Source: Coleophoma eucalyptorum
Lineage: Eukaryota; Ascomycota; Leotiomycetes; Helotiales; Dermateaceae
Direction of reading: 5' to 3'
Assembly: GCA_026120035.1 (NCBI GenBank)
Contig: JALRME010000034.1
Coordinates: 1 to 64,000 of the forward strand
Length of the DNA: 64,000 nucleotides
Below are positions 21,191 through 33,227 of the stretch, one piece after another. Made by a program: the position numbers and the translations under genes. Each line of letters begins with the position of its first letter. The stretch's first letter is position 1. The notes under the pieces are model-generated. The model did no database searches. It saw only the letters and a program-made list of their open reading frames with translations, and had not been told where the DNA came from.

Positions 21191-22558
21191 TCAATAATCA
21201 TAATCCATACATAAGAATGAATTATGAGGGTCCATTACATCGCCGACTAACTTATTATCCCATATTCCTAATAGATCAAGCTCATAAGTCAGTGTTGTAG
21301 CAATTCCTGTGCTTGGATATCTCGTATATCCGCTAATTTCGTAGAGACGAGTATCAATATCAGCGCTTTGCCATTTCCACCTAAGATATATTAGTTTACG
21401 CTAAGTCATAAGTTCTTAGTAGGAAAATCACCAAAGTCGATCGATATACGCATGATGCAAATAGAAGAGCGGGTCGTTTGGGCTGACGTAGATATCCTGA
21501 AAGGTAGTATTAATAACAATAGTCTTAACATTAGATAAAGTTGAAACTTACACCCATGCTTCCCTGTACTCCTCCACCAATTCCACCATGGCCACTTTAA
21601 AGCTCGTTAGTTAATATGCATTTAAATGGTGACTTATTGTGTCTACGCCATATATACCATATCTTTTAATAAAAGGATGATCTTGAGGAATAACATCTAC
21701 CATGGGAGTAGGTAGTAACCATGGAAATAATAAGAAATCAGTCACAAATGGGAATAAGGCATTACGTACGCAGTGTGTGGTGAGTCGCCAATACACCAAA
21801 TTCCAGCATCTGCATAATCAGTAATATTCATACATCCATCAACAATGCTTTGAGCAGCACCAGCAGAGAATTCTTCATTGACATTACGCTTTAAGCAGAA
21901 ACCTTCAGGGGTATATGAGTCTTCTGGGCCGAGGTGGCAAGTTGAGTTTGCAAATGGACCATCGATGACGCATAGATCCACTGAACTACCGTTTCCTCCG
22001 AAGCCAGTAGCAGCATCTAGGATGGGTGAATTTATATAGTTTCCTGCGTCACGCGTTTCATCCCACCACCTAATCGTATTGTTTAGCATAATTACAATTA
22101 AAGAGGTACAAGTCAGAACTTGCGTCATAGGCCCAGTATAACTGCACTCTGTTTGCAGTAAGTGCTTGTGTAATTTCATGTAGAATCGATGATACGGCAA
22201 GAATTGGCCCTATATATTTCCATTTTAGTATTTTTCTTAATAGTAGCCGGTCTACTTTACTTACAACAGCATGGATAGTAGGAGTCATATTTTGATGAAG
22301 TGCTACTAGATCTTCAAATCTCGTCGTGGCACCAGTGAGGCCCGAAGTTGACGGAAGCTCCCATAGGCACTTTTCAGCATTTATATATGCTGTCTTTTCG
22401 CTTGAAGACATATTAGTCCATTCTTTCGAGATTTCCAACTGCTCTTCGCTACATATTGTTGTATTCCAAACGTTTGTTGTGCTGTCTCTTCTAAAGTTTT
22501 GCGAAGCAACTACTGCTGCAATAGCCAAAAAAAGACCGAACGTTTCATGAAATAACAT
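21191..22558 (-). CDS. Secreted tyrosinase-family copper protein
   Basis: Six exons: 22558-22265, 22209-22124, 22069-21770, 21594-21552, 21496-21432 and 21380-21191. The start MLFHETFGLFLAIAAVVAS is a signal peptide. Copper site A ligands are His88 (VALH), His96 (TIHAV) and His105 (LPYHRFY). Site B ligands lie in SPHTAGHGG and LFYLHHAYIDRLWWKWQ. About 325 residues is the usual length for the short secreted fungal class. Intron 2 begins GCAAGT, a GC-AG intron, which is the only solution keeping TGPMT-WWDETRDAG in frame. The family hydroxylates or oxidises phenols and catechols to o-quinones. It lies upstream, on the same strand, of two secreted intradiol dioxygenases, which suggests a shared aromatic substrate. 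Confidence 0.9.
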
Positions 22559-23737
22559 AATAAAAATTAAAAGATAAATGGCTAGTAGGCTAAGTGAAAG
22601 ATTGTTTTGAGGTTGGAGTTGCACTGCTGGCAATACTTAGTCCTTATATACATATCTGGACAGCAAGGATGTCGAATAAAATATATGAGTTATCCTAGGT
22701 TATAGCTTCGTCAAAAGAATAGTTTATGTAGATAAGATGGTTAGTTCCCTTTCAGTCAATCCAATGCAGGATCCTAGCTAGCTTCTCGCGGCAGTCATTG
22801 CTTGTTTCCGAGGAGCTGTTGCTTGAATTGTAACATTATTGGGCCCCTGCCCCTAGTTCTTTGATAATTTCGGTTGATGTCCTTGCGCTTGGCAATGAAG
22901 TACTTCGGCTGCAGGCCTGATTACGGGTTGCGACAATGACGACTCATTTTCAATAGTCTAGAGGACTTCCTGGTTATGTTCAAGACAATATCCAAAGTCA
23001 ACTTATTCGTCTTATCCCATATTGGGGTTAGAATAAGTATGCCACTGGGTGAGGATGTAACTACACCCCTAGCAGCGAACGCATTCGCACATCAAAACTC
23101 CTTATTTTATCATTTGTTACATAATAGAAACACGGTATCATTCATACGTAGTGCATTAAGGTTGCATGCAAATAAGACACCACTTTTGATAATTATTTTG
23201 AAATGATTGTAAGGTCTTGTCAGCTGAGTTCAGGGAACTCTAGCGATGCAGTGGTCGATCATTGATTGTTCCACAAAAGCAAGATTATGACCTCTAAACA
23301 TCATTTGACTTTCTAACATAAAATCAAGAGACAAGAGAACCCATTAATAATCTGCACTTTTATAACAAGCTGTTAGATAAGGGTAGACTTTGGGGGGCAT
23401 CGTATAGAAAAGCTGGATATAGAAATCGCCGCTTAGCGATTCACGATTTACAGAGAGGGTAGAGTTTCGCATGGCACTATAGCGTCGATTAAAATACTAA
23501 GAAGATCTTTAAATAGCCATTAAATCAAGTATGAGTAACTCAATCATAATTCTAATATGGTCGTGATGTACAACCTCATGAGTTTGTAGTCATAAACTTT
23601 AATTAACACCTGGCATAAAACCTAGAATGCACAATTTCGTCCTACGATAATTTTCTCTATATGTAAACAAAGTTCCCTAACTAGTTGTACGTCTGAATCT
23701 AAACTTATTATCCACCAGTGCACGATAGTTGGTGGAA
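22559..23737. other. Intergenic, tyrosinase promoter side
   Basis: A 1.2 kb region without recognised genes or repeats; A+T-rich. It should contain the tyrosinase promoter next to 22559. Confidence 0.5.
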
Positions 23738-24951
23738 CTAGCTCGATCCAGTCTCCATGTTCGTGTAGAAAGGATCGTCCTCATTAACCTCACCACCATT
23801 CTCGGTCCAATAGGATGCAATGTAAGCTAAGTCGGTATAGTTAGCTGTAGTGTTAACGCCAATGGAAATCCAAACTAGGAGGCCATCCGTAATCGAGTCT
23901 CCGAGCATGACATATTCAACAAAGGGGTCATAGTTGGCGCTCGCAGCACTAGGTGCCCATGAGTCATCATCATTACTAACGACATCTTGAGTATTAGTGC
24001 TATATGGATATGTGGCCTCAACTTCAGCACGTAAAGCAGTGTCGAAGAAGAGTTGTCCAATGTGGTTAACAGTTCCGCCAGTGTATGAACCGTTGGGAAG
24101 GATGGTTGAGTTGATGTGAGTGACAACATGCTCATGAGTAGCACGGCCAGTGTAGTGGCCAGGGAAGATAGTGTCAAACTCGACGACGCCCTCGCCATCT
24201 GATACCTGGACTCCCCGAAGGAACGTAGAGTTTACACCACCTTGCCCGGCTGACTGAGCAGCATCAATGCCTGAGTATATACCAGTTGCGTTGCAAGCCC
24301 AGATATCAGCTAGAAGGTCTTGGATTGGCTCGCAGGTATTTGTATCTATAAACTGCATTTCTAAGTGCATTGGGACCTATTTTTCTGTTAGGGGCTTTGT
24401 TATAGTAATCAGGGGTAAATTTTCATACTCCGGGTTCAAGCTCAGTAAGGTTAGACCGAATTAGCTCTCCATAAACATAATAAGGACCAACAGTGTCCTC
24501 TGGTGTTAGGACGCAAGATGTGTTGGCCCCAAAAATCATTGCTACTGCTGTGTTGACAGTATACCCAGTGTCATTTACTTGGTGGGAGTTGGTTTCCCAT
24601 GTTTCAAGATCGGCGAGATCACGCTTATACGGCTCTAAAATACCAATTTATTAGCACATAGTGCGTCAAGTAAGAATGTTAAAACATACTGTTTGTAGCA
24701 AGTCCTCGTTTCTGGCGTAGAGAATATGCGGTCTCAGCACGTCGTGCAATGGCTCGTTCCTTTAAAGCCCGAGCCTTAAACGAGTTTTCGCAGTTTTTAA
24801 GAGCACGTTTAGAGTGGCTAGTATGGTGATCACGCATAGATATTTCGCGCTTAACATGTGCGGCATCATGCGCTTCACCAGGATGGGCCAAAGTAGGTTC
24901 GATAACAGCCCAGACAGCCAAAGCAGTGGCGAGGTTCAAGAAGTTGACCAT
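23738..24951 (-). CDS. Secreted intradiol ring-cleavage dioxygenase-like protein (paralogue A)
   Basis: Three exons, 24951-24690, 24634-24429 and 24376-23738, give 368 residues. The N-terminus is a signal peptide followed by an AHPGEAHD...KR propeptide-like basic region. The core holds TPEDTVGPYYVYGELIR, WACNATGIYSGI (first Tyr iron ligand), and FPGHYTGRATHEHV (Tyr, His and His ligands), then NHIGQLFFD. These Fe(III) enzymes split catechol-type rings between the hydroxyls, and the secreted fungal class is linked to extracellular aromatics and tannin-derived phenols. It is a diverged paralogue of the gene at 26823-27905 on the same strand, with introns that the latter lacks. Confidence 0.9.
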
Positions 24952-26822
24952 TTTTAGAAGTGCAATAAAGAATGGTGTAATTTACGATTGGAAAGGAGTG
25001 AATTTTGGAAGAGAAAGTGATCTGAGTGCAGAAGGGAAAACATCTCTGAGAATCTATAGAAGTATAAATACTTTGCTGTTCTCTCAACGTGTATCGCATC
25101 TCCATTCAGGAGACGATATAGTAGATAAATCACCCCCGGCTGCTTGTACAGTAATGCCAGGTGTATTCGCAGACCTCTTTGTAAAGAAGCGGGTACTCCG
25201 TTCGCAGCACAACCCCGCCAAAACTAACAACTACCGTAGAAATTTGAAATCAAATTATTATGATTGGTCAGAAGGCAATCCATTCGCTCCCCTACCCTAC
25301 TGATGTAGTGTCTAACTGACCATGTGTTCGGCTGCAAGTGCCGCTGCCAGGGGTATTTGATTACGAACCCCTTGTGATCCTTTCGGCAATACATCTTTTC
25401 AGCAGTATACGTAATCCCCAGTCTTATAAAAATGGCACAGCTTTCCCAAAGGCGACGACTACCGGCAAAGCTGCAAGGTATGGTTGATCGCCGTCCACTC
25501 TCCCCTTTCTTTAGCATGGCTCGCTTAACCCTAAATAGATGTTGAGGGATGGGCCGCAAGGCATAGCCGGAGGGTGCTGAAAATTGTGAGGTAATGAAGG
25601 GCTTGGCTACATCAGCCATCGAAAATGGAAGTTAAGGACGAAAACACAAAATCTGGATTCGGTCTTGCCAAGATCTGTTTGAGGTTAATGTAGCGTCGTC
25701 ATCTTATCTGCTTAGCAAGTATTGCTCTTCCACTAACCATATAAGGATTGTATAATCTCGTTCAATACAATTACTAATTGGCCTCTAAGGGCGTAGGATT
25801 TAATGTGGTAAGATAGAGGCCACAGAATAAGTTTAGCTATTTAAGGAAAGGGCTCGTAATATCACTGTGGCTTTGTAGATAACAATACACAACGTTAGAT
25901 GCCTTAATGCTGGAATATTAATAAAGTACAAATCTTGTTCACTAAAATCGTGAATTCATAATTCAAAAACTTGCAATGCAACCATCTCATAGTTCTTCTC
26001 TCATATATAAGTGATCTCGTCATTAAGGATAGGTTAAAGCCAGCTTTCTATCACATGAGCTAGATGTTGATTGTGATTTGCTGGCTAGTAATGATTCAGC
26101 CGTTATCAATCTCGGGAGTCTGTGCCCTGGCGCTGGCGAAAATTTACCTCATTAGTGATGCTAGCTACGGCGAAATTTCCCTCATTTAGCAAGGGATCAC
26201 CACCTTAAACCTAGTCGTTTTCAACCTCAAGACTACTTAACCTTGTACCGGCAGTTTTTCTCCTCAATAGCCAAAGTGGCTCAGATGGTTAGCGTCTCCA
26301 TTAACAACTCACTTATCAATATGCTATATCCTTGTGTCTTGTTATGAGTGTCAAGCGAGACCTGAAACAAAAAGACCTAGAAGCATAAGTGCCAGACAGC
26401 TGGTGTTTCTACCAATAGTTGAATTATCATGGTGCAGAATTGCGATGATCTTCAGCATGCATCCAATCTTGAAATACCTGTCGAGTAGATGGTCGATTGA
26501 TGACGCGTTTTCTATCTTACGTGATGAAAGAATTCTATCCTTCCAAGAACAAGAATGTCGTGGACTAGACCTTCACATGCAGCATATCTCAAAGCTAGTT
26601 ACATCTGAATATCAACAGGAATGTTGGGCGATTGTTTCGATCTTCAATAGATAAGGTATTTTCATGTATCAATTTCTGTGCCGGAAATACATCGAGCTCT
26701 AAATCTTACGAGTACAAGCTCCAAACCCAACATAGACACAACACCCGCTCCCATATTTTCCTTTTTCAATCTACATTTCTATATACAAATCTGTTCCTTC
26801 AGTTCCAATCTAGCTATAGAAT
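24952..26822. other. Intergenic between the two dioxygenase paralogues
   Basis: A 1.9 kb region. It holds the promoter of paralogue A and two copies of a short repeat (26135-26153 and 26169-26186). A 131-codon minus-strand frame (25224-25619) shows no family features and is not called. Confidence 0.45.
26135..26186 (+). repeat. Two tandem-spaced copies of a short dispersed motif
   Basis: GGCGAAAATTTACCTCATT at 26135-26153 and GGCGAAATTTCCCTCATT at 26169-26186. A third copy lies at 29196-29214. All are plus-strand and intergenic. Confidence 0.5.
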
Positions 26823-27905
26823 TCAATTCGCAACATATCCATCAGCTTGATCAACAATCGTAGCTTCAGCACGAAGAGATGAATCCACAGTGAGTGTTGG
26901 GATAACGCCCACAGGATTAACACTGCCTCCACTAGTAGTGAGACCGGCGGCACTAGCATTTACACCAACCGTGATGTATCCAACAAGACCATCGGCGATA
27001 GAGTCACCGAGCAACTCGACCGAAATAATAGGAGAGTAACCATTGTCAAAAGCAGTGGCATATACGGTATCCTCGTCATTTAAAGTGCGGTTGAGAGTTG
27101 ATAAGTGAGCAGAGTAAGGATCGAGCTCGTAGACAGAGTTGATGATCGATTCGTTAAAGAAAAGCTGTCCGATATGCTGCACAGATGCTTGGTTGTAGCT
27201 ATAAGAAGAAGCAGAGTTGTTGCTGACGTTGGTCTGGACCGTCAAGTGAATATGGGTGGATCGAGTGACATAATAGCCGGGGAAAACGGTAAGGAACTCA
27301 GCAATTCCCTCAGTGTTGGTGCTCATAACGCCACGAAGAAAAGTTTCCTCGTCCGTTGTTCCATCATCTTTCTTAGTATATCCGTCTAAGAGATCAGCGG
27401 TGTCAGGGTCAATTGCAGTGAACCCAGAATAGGTACCAGTGGCATTGCAGTGCCAGATGGTCAAGTAAGCATTGGGAAGGGGCTCGCAGGTTTCGACGTC
27501 AAGAACTCCAATATCGAGGTACAGGTCGACACCGCCCTGACTTTCCCGAACATCATGGCGATAGACTTCCTCGTCAACCGCATATGGACCCCAAACGGTA
27601 TCAGGTGCCAAGACACAGGTATCGTTTTGGATTGTTGAGTAGACATCACGCTTCATGGATGTCACTTCTTCGCTTCGGCGGCCAAGTCGGGTATTTTCAG
27701 CAGATCGTCTCGTGTAGAGGCTCGCGGCACGCTTCTCTCGCGCAGCCTCTTTACGCGCTTCGATTTGTGCAGCGCATTTATCGGTCCCACGAGTAACGTG
27801 CTCTCGTTTGACAGTGCCGGGCGCGGCGCGCTCAGGATGAGCGGCAACAGGCAAGACGGAGGCAGCTCCGGCCAACAGGCTAACAAATTGGACAGAGAAC
27901 TTCAT
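26823..27905 (-). CDS. Secreted intradiol ring-cleavage dioxygenase-like protein (paralogue B)
   Basis: Single exon, 360 residues. The signal peptide MKFSVQFVSLLAGAASVLPVAA is followed by AHPERAAPGTVKREH and an Arg/Ala-rich segment with dibasic sites, as in paralogue A. The catalytic core has APDTVWGPYAVDEEVYRHD, IWHCNATGTYSGF and FPGYYVTRSTHIHL, with the Tyr-Tyr-His-His iron ligand pattern, then QHIGQLFFNES. The segment after GPY is more diverged than in paralogue A (no GELIR), so substrate range may differ. It acts outside the cell on catechol-like rings. It is intronless while its paralogue has two introns, consistent with intron loss or an old duplication. Confidence 0.9.
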   Translation of the reverse strand: MKFSVQFVSLLAGAASVLPVAAHPERAAPGTVKREHVTRGTDKCAAQIEARKEAAREKRAASLYTRRSAENTRLGRRSEEVTSMKRDVYSTIQNDTCVLAPDTVWGPYAVDEEVYRHDVRESQGGVDLYLDIGVLDVETCEPLPNAYLTIWHCNATGTYSGFTAIDPDTADLLDGYTKKDDGTTDEETFLRGVMSTNTEGIAEFLTVFPGYYVTRSTHIHLTVQTNVSNNSASSYSYNQASVQHIGQLFFNESIINSVYELDPYSAHLSTLNRTLNDEDTVYATAFDNGYSPIISVELLGDSIADGLVGYITVGVNASAAGLTTSGGSVNPVGVIPTLTVDSSLRAEATIVDQADGYVAN

Positions 27906-30480
27906 ATTCCTTATTTTTTGGAAGATCCAAAAGCGTGTAGAAGGAACAAGCGACCAAAGGGAGAGTTACGTAAACTGAAGCCGATTTTGTAAAGAATGAT
28001 TTGAAAAAAGGATGGAAAGTTTGTGAGATTGTATGGAAATGAAGAATAAAGATGAAAATAAGGATGATCTTTCCTTCTTCATATACATAGCAATGGAGGC
28101 GTTTAGTGAGGCTCATTTGGGTCTGTATTCTGTTTATGATATCCCTGCTCCACTGGCATTGCAAATCATTATCTACAGATTACGCAACGTAGGAACCACG
28201 TACGTAGTCAACAGGGGGGTAGAGGAGAGGGGATTAGGGGAAATGTCAAAATTAGAGTCAAGTTATAACAGTTACTCTAATTGTCGGCACGTAAGCCGTC
28301 GTTCCTTGTACCATATACTGGCCATTAATGAATGAGGGCAAGATAGTCTATCAGAAAGTCACTTTGGGAATAATAGATGTGTACCATGCTCATATCCGCG
28401 CAAAATTGGATTTAAGATCGCAAAAAGAATGGGCTAGACCTAGCCTTGGCTTAGAGCCCCTTGTTGTCCTTTGTGAAATTGAAAAACATTATGAGGCTAT
28501 GCTCTGTAGGATTTTTGGAAATCACGTTGAGACGGATGCGTGCAGTAAGAAAGTAAATCTGCAGTGTCGAAGCTTAAAGTTAATCTATACTCTCGTACTT
28601 TTGTACAAACGGTACAAACAATTTAAACTATACTACGTTCTACATTACTAAGGACGATATAAGTTAAGGACCGGCCAAGTATTATGAAAAGATAGGATTT
28701 TCTAGTTCATTAAAATATTACACTCTTTAGGCACAATACCGTAAAAAGTGGAGTGGCAGATCTGTGCTCAATAAGGGAAATCTCACCGCAAGTCGCTAAA
28801 GCCGAACCTTCGGATTTACCATCAACGAGGAAAATCTTCTCCGGCTCTTGTGTCTTCATTATCACCAGAGGATATTTCTTAGAATACATAGCCAGTAATT
28901 GCAAGACCACAACTTAAGATTATGTGTACCAGAGAGATCCCAAAACGAATAGCTATCAAAACGTAGATTAGGCCTGAATCATACAATTTTTAAGAGTAAG
29001 GATAGGTAAGGGCAATAAATCGCAGTTCCTCGCGTTTTCTGCAGGTACCTGTCACAGCCTGCATAGAAAGGCACAGCCAAGCACTAGGAAGGTGCGTTGC
29101 AGGAACAGTACCTATGCAGCTAATGTTTGTTACGCCAGCTACAGGGTATACCTTCCGGTCGACGTTAGAATTAGAATTAGCTCATTGGATATTCCGGCGA
29201 AAACTTTCCTCATTCAGGGTGACTCTTAGCGAGACAGCATTAAAATTAGCGAGTGCGGTGGAGTTTTCCTCGTTTGGTGAACTCGTTAATAAATGTTCTC
29301 TATAAAAGTAACAAGGATTCTTCCCCAAGTTCTAGTTAAAGTCGATCATGAGTCAGTCAAGAGGCGCTTTGTCTACCAGTCTGCTGCCTTAATCCTGTGC
29401 CGATAGCGTAATGGCATGTTCTCGAACAATAAGCTTGTCAACAAGGCTTATTCGGGACATTTAAAGTACACGCATCGCAATTTGGCAACGCATGTCCTAG
29501 GATCCCGCTGATTACATGCCTGACATATTCAGGAGCAGTGCATAGAAAAACGAAGCAGCTTTATATAAGTTGGATCCATTTTGTTTTTGCTCCGAGTTTA
29601 GCTCTATAATTGAGCCTAGCTACCTACAGCGAAGCATTGCTTATTGTGTGGCTCAGTAGCATCTTTAATACCTGAAACTTGGGAATCCCTATGAAAAAAA
29701 AAAGAACAACTGTGAATAAATTCCCGTTCTGGGCTTCAGCATTTCTTCAACATCGACTGAGAGCCCTAGGATGGCGGTCAAAGGAGACTGCGCTGGCCTA
29801 TTTTATCGTCCAAAAGCATGCATGTGGTTTCGAAATAGTTAAATATATCTGCACAATTTGGGATACTTCGCACAGCAGTCTCTAGCCACGTGTTTTGGCA
29901 AGGTTACAGGGCACGTAATGAGCTGAAGGAGAATTGATCGTTCTACTTGAGGCTAAGCCCGGTATTGGAATACATAACACGTGACCACATATACTGTGCC
30001 CGAAAATCCCCGGTAATTACAGGTCAGTAACCTTGGTTACAGGTGCAGGTTTCTATGTTTAGCGTGAAAGACTTTTTGAAACCACCACACGGTCGATACT
30101 CGTTCGGATGAAACATTCCACATTAAGAATTAAGCCAGCAACCGACCCCTTTCACAGAAAGTTTCGCTGTCTAGTTCCTCAGGAGACTCTCATTGATCTC
30201 TAATCCGTCCCTTGTGTGAGACCATTCACACTGTACCTGGCATGATCAGATAAGGCTTAATTTGGAGCTAGATTTTTAATGGGAAATAATTTGAAGGTAC
30301 CAAGTATGCAATCTCCACTGCCTTATATACCCTATTACTAAAGCTGGCCTAGCAAAGCGCAGAAATCCTATGGTCTCTTTTATCACCAATAAGATGCTTC
30401 GAATATAAACTACACCTTACTGCTTGTGCATCCAATCATCGGTGGAAAGCAGCCATCAGAGTAGAAGACAAAAGATAACA
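27906..30480. other. Long intergenic region
   Basis: 2.6 kb without recognised genes. It includes a third copy of the short dispersed motif (29196-29214). Small open frames here have no coding signature. Confidence 0.5.
29196..29214 (+). repeat. Third copy of short dispersed motif
   Basis: GGCGAAAACTTTCCTCATT, one of three similar 18-19 nt units in this window. Confidence 0.5.
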
Positions 30481-32608
30481 ATGTCCACCCGGTTTCAAGG
30501 ATGGTGGGTCATGCCCGTGTATGACTAGCACAAAGTAGTTCTGATCTCCTTTAGTATGAGATGTCGCGAGAAGCACGTCAAATGTGAATAACACCAAGAC
30601 AACTCCAGTGAAGTCTCGAGATAGCTTTGCTAAGTTCACTAGGCTCATTTGACAACACGGCAGAAAAGTGTCTCAACTGTCAACAAGCCAATCACACCTG
30701 TATTCCTGCGCAGAAAGAGATACGTTTTCAAAATGTAGACTCCATCATCGAACAACCACGTGCTACAGGCGGCAGAGGTCGTAAGATATCTCTTACCTAC
30801 AGTTCTCGACAGACCTGGGTAGGCATTCCTCGTATACGTAAGTCTAGCCTGGCAAATTTTCTGAGATACATACCTACTCTGTACCGCCCTGTTTCTCACT
30901 GTAATCTGTGCTTCACTGATTCTTGGTGGAAAAATCGAGTTCTCCACCGACAGCATATTATAATTTCAATTTCTAATATATTTTTACAGTCCAATTTGTA
31001 CCAGAATACCATGGTGATGATGTCAATCTCGATGTATCTACTGAGAGAGGCCGGCAGAAAAGGAGCCAATTGAACGACTCAGTCTCTCCTGGTTCCCCTG
31101 CCTCTATTTCTTTGCTATCGGAATCTAGGACTGCCAGCCCTTTAGTGCCTGTAGATATTGGCAGAGCCTCAGTTCCATCTAGTTCTCTCGAATTCGAACA
31201 GTCCACGTCTCGAGGATCTCATTTTGAACAACTCCCTAGTATAAATGCTCATTCATACTTGATGAACCTTTTGTGGCCTGTTGAGAATGCTGAATTTGCT
31301 GAACTTATACATTACTACAGCAAGAGATTTGGTCCACTGGTGAGTTGAAGTCCTAACCGTCGTTCAAAATGGGTGATAAATGTGGCTAATTCTTTCGTAG
31401 CTAGATTCATCTGATGCAATGAACCACTTTACTCATATTGTCCCTCAGCGTGCAGTGGGATGCCCTCTTCTGTTCTATAGCATTATTGCAAATTCTTCTT
31501 TACATCGAAGTCGAATTCTGCGGGTCGAGGATCGATTTTCTGAAGAATATAGAGCTCGGTGTAACAATATTATCATCGGCCTCCTTAGTGACCCGGAATA
31601 CCAACCAGATGAGAACTTCTTAGCAGGCGTTATTATATTGAGGTCTTGTGAGGAGATGCTTGGTCAGAGAGATGAGCCCCCAAATTCAAAAACAGAGGAG
31701 ACGACTAACGTTCTACGAAGATGATAATCAGCTTCACCATCTTAAAGGGAGCACCCGAATCTTAAACTCTATGCGCAGGTTGGGCTGTAACGGAGGTCTA
31801 GGAGAAGCCGCTGCTTGGGTTTCGCTTCGGCAGCATATATATGTTTCTCTTACCACTCAGGCCCCGCTCAGCATCGAGCTAGAGTGTTTCAAAGCTTCAA
31901 GCGTATTTTTAGGTTTGACAGATAATGCATGGATGAATAAGATAGTCCATTTGTTCGCAGAGATCTTGAGCGTCTGTTGCGAACCTGCCTGCTCTTTCTC
32001 ACTCGAGCTTTGGAGCAAAATGGGAAATAGAGCGGAACACTGGCTCCGATCTAAACCAGCCTCCTTCAACCCATTAATACAAATTGATGAATCTGATGAT
32101 CGTATATTCCCGTGCATTCGGATGCTTCAGGCGCCGCATACCATTGGCCTCATCTACTATCACCTTACGAAAATAATCCTCGCCACATCCAATCCTCAGA
32201 AGCGACGAAGTGGATTCAATGCCATTAGGGAATGGCGGGAGACTGAAGTAAGTCACTAGGCTAGAGCCATTGGTTATTGTTTGTCTGGAAGACTAATCGA
32301 ATGCTTCAATAGACGGAAGTGCGTAGACATCTGAAAATCATCATTGGCATCGCCATGAGTAATCCGCATGTTCCGGCCGCAGGCTATGAAACATGCCATG
32401 TATTGCAAACCTGTAAGTTTCACCTCGCAGCATATTTATCGTAATGTATCAAGAAAGTAAATGTTCACACGTTGGGATAGGCGGCCATGTACTAGTATCA
32501 GAAACCGATCGAGCTGCCACAGTCAAGGTTTTGGAGCATATTAAAGATACTCTAGGCTGGCATGTTGAGGGATTAATTGCTTCGTTCGAGAGAGGGGGGC
32601 ATGGATGA
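30481..32608 (+). CDS. Zn2Cys6 transcription factor
   Basis: Eight exons joined in frame: 30481-30503, 30555-30583, 30643-30837, 30990-31339, 31401-31662, 31721-32247, 32312-32412 and 32481-32608. The zinc cluster is split over three exons and forms only after splicing: CMRC-REKHVK-C-SFDNTAEK-C-LNC-QQANHT-C (spacing 2-6-8-2-6). After a Ser/Pro-rich linker comes a fungal_trans_2-like region (LLWPVENAEFAELIHYY, LDSSDAMNHFTH, DDNQLHHLKGSTRILN, EAAAWVSLRQHIYVSL). The C-terminus (TCGHVLVSETDRAATVKVLEHIKDTLGW) is also typical. About 537 residues. It is a nuclear DNA-binding regulator; the targets are unknown, with the adjacent short-chain dehydrogenase a candidate. Confidence 0.87.
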
Positions 32609-33227
32609 GATTATTTAAATTCATGATTGGCATCCTCTTGTTGACTTTGTGTTTATATCTTCAATCTTGACACTTGTTTAAGTTTCGCTACCAAAATATG
32701 TTTGTACTCAGACAGTGAAATCTCATCATATGATATGACATGAAAATAATCAAGACAAGATTACACCGTGATCTAGATCTGTTCTCTATTATGAATTCTA
32801 GAGAGACTGTCAAAACACGTTACTAAGATATATTTAGACACCAGCTGAAAAGCACAGTTGCACTAGCGGGCTGACAGAGCACTTAGCAAGTGAGCTTCTG
32901 ACTTTCCCCTCCCACATACCATGTGAGTTTCTTTTGCTACATATGGCTACTTTCATCCCAAAGAGACCTATAAGAGAAAGCCACAGAGAATTTCCATGGA
33001 AGCGAGGCCATAATTACTAAAACGGACTCACGACAGTTTTTCTCACCTTTGGGAGTATAGCTAAGCGACATACTTGCCATCTGTGGATGAACTTATCAGA
33101 AGCAACCCTTATAATTGATAAAGTTACCAAGTTTCAAACAGAAAGTGTGTCCAAATATTCTTTGATAAAGTTCTATATCCTAGGCTAGTGCAACATAGCT
33201 GTGCAACAGGTATTTAGGAATAATTCT
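32609..33227. other. Intergenic between convergent regulator and SDR
   Basis: 3' flanks, A+T-rich, nothing recognised. Confidence 0.5.

Noticed and set aside
25224..25619. 131-codon minus-strand frame between the dioxygenases
   Set aside because: No recognisable domain, no start context, composition not coding-like.
26268..26345. tRNA-like segment (TGGCTCAGATGGTTAGCG)
   Set aside because: Matches an A box, but no B box (GGTTCGANNCC) and no acceptor or anticodon stem pairing could be found downstream.
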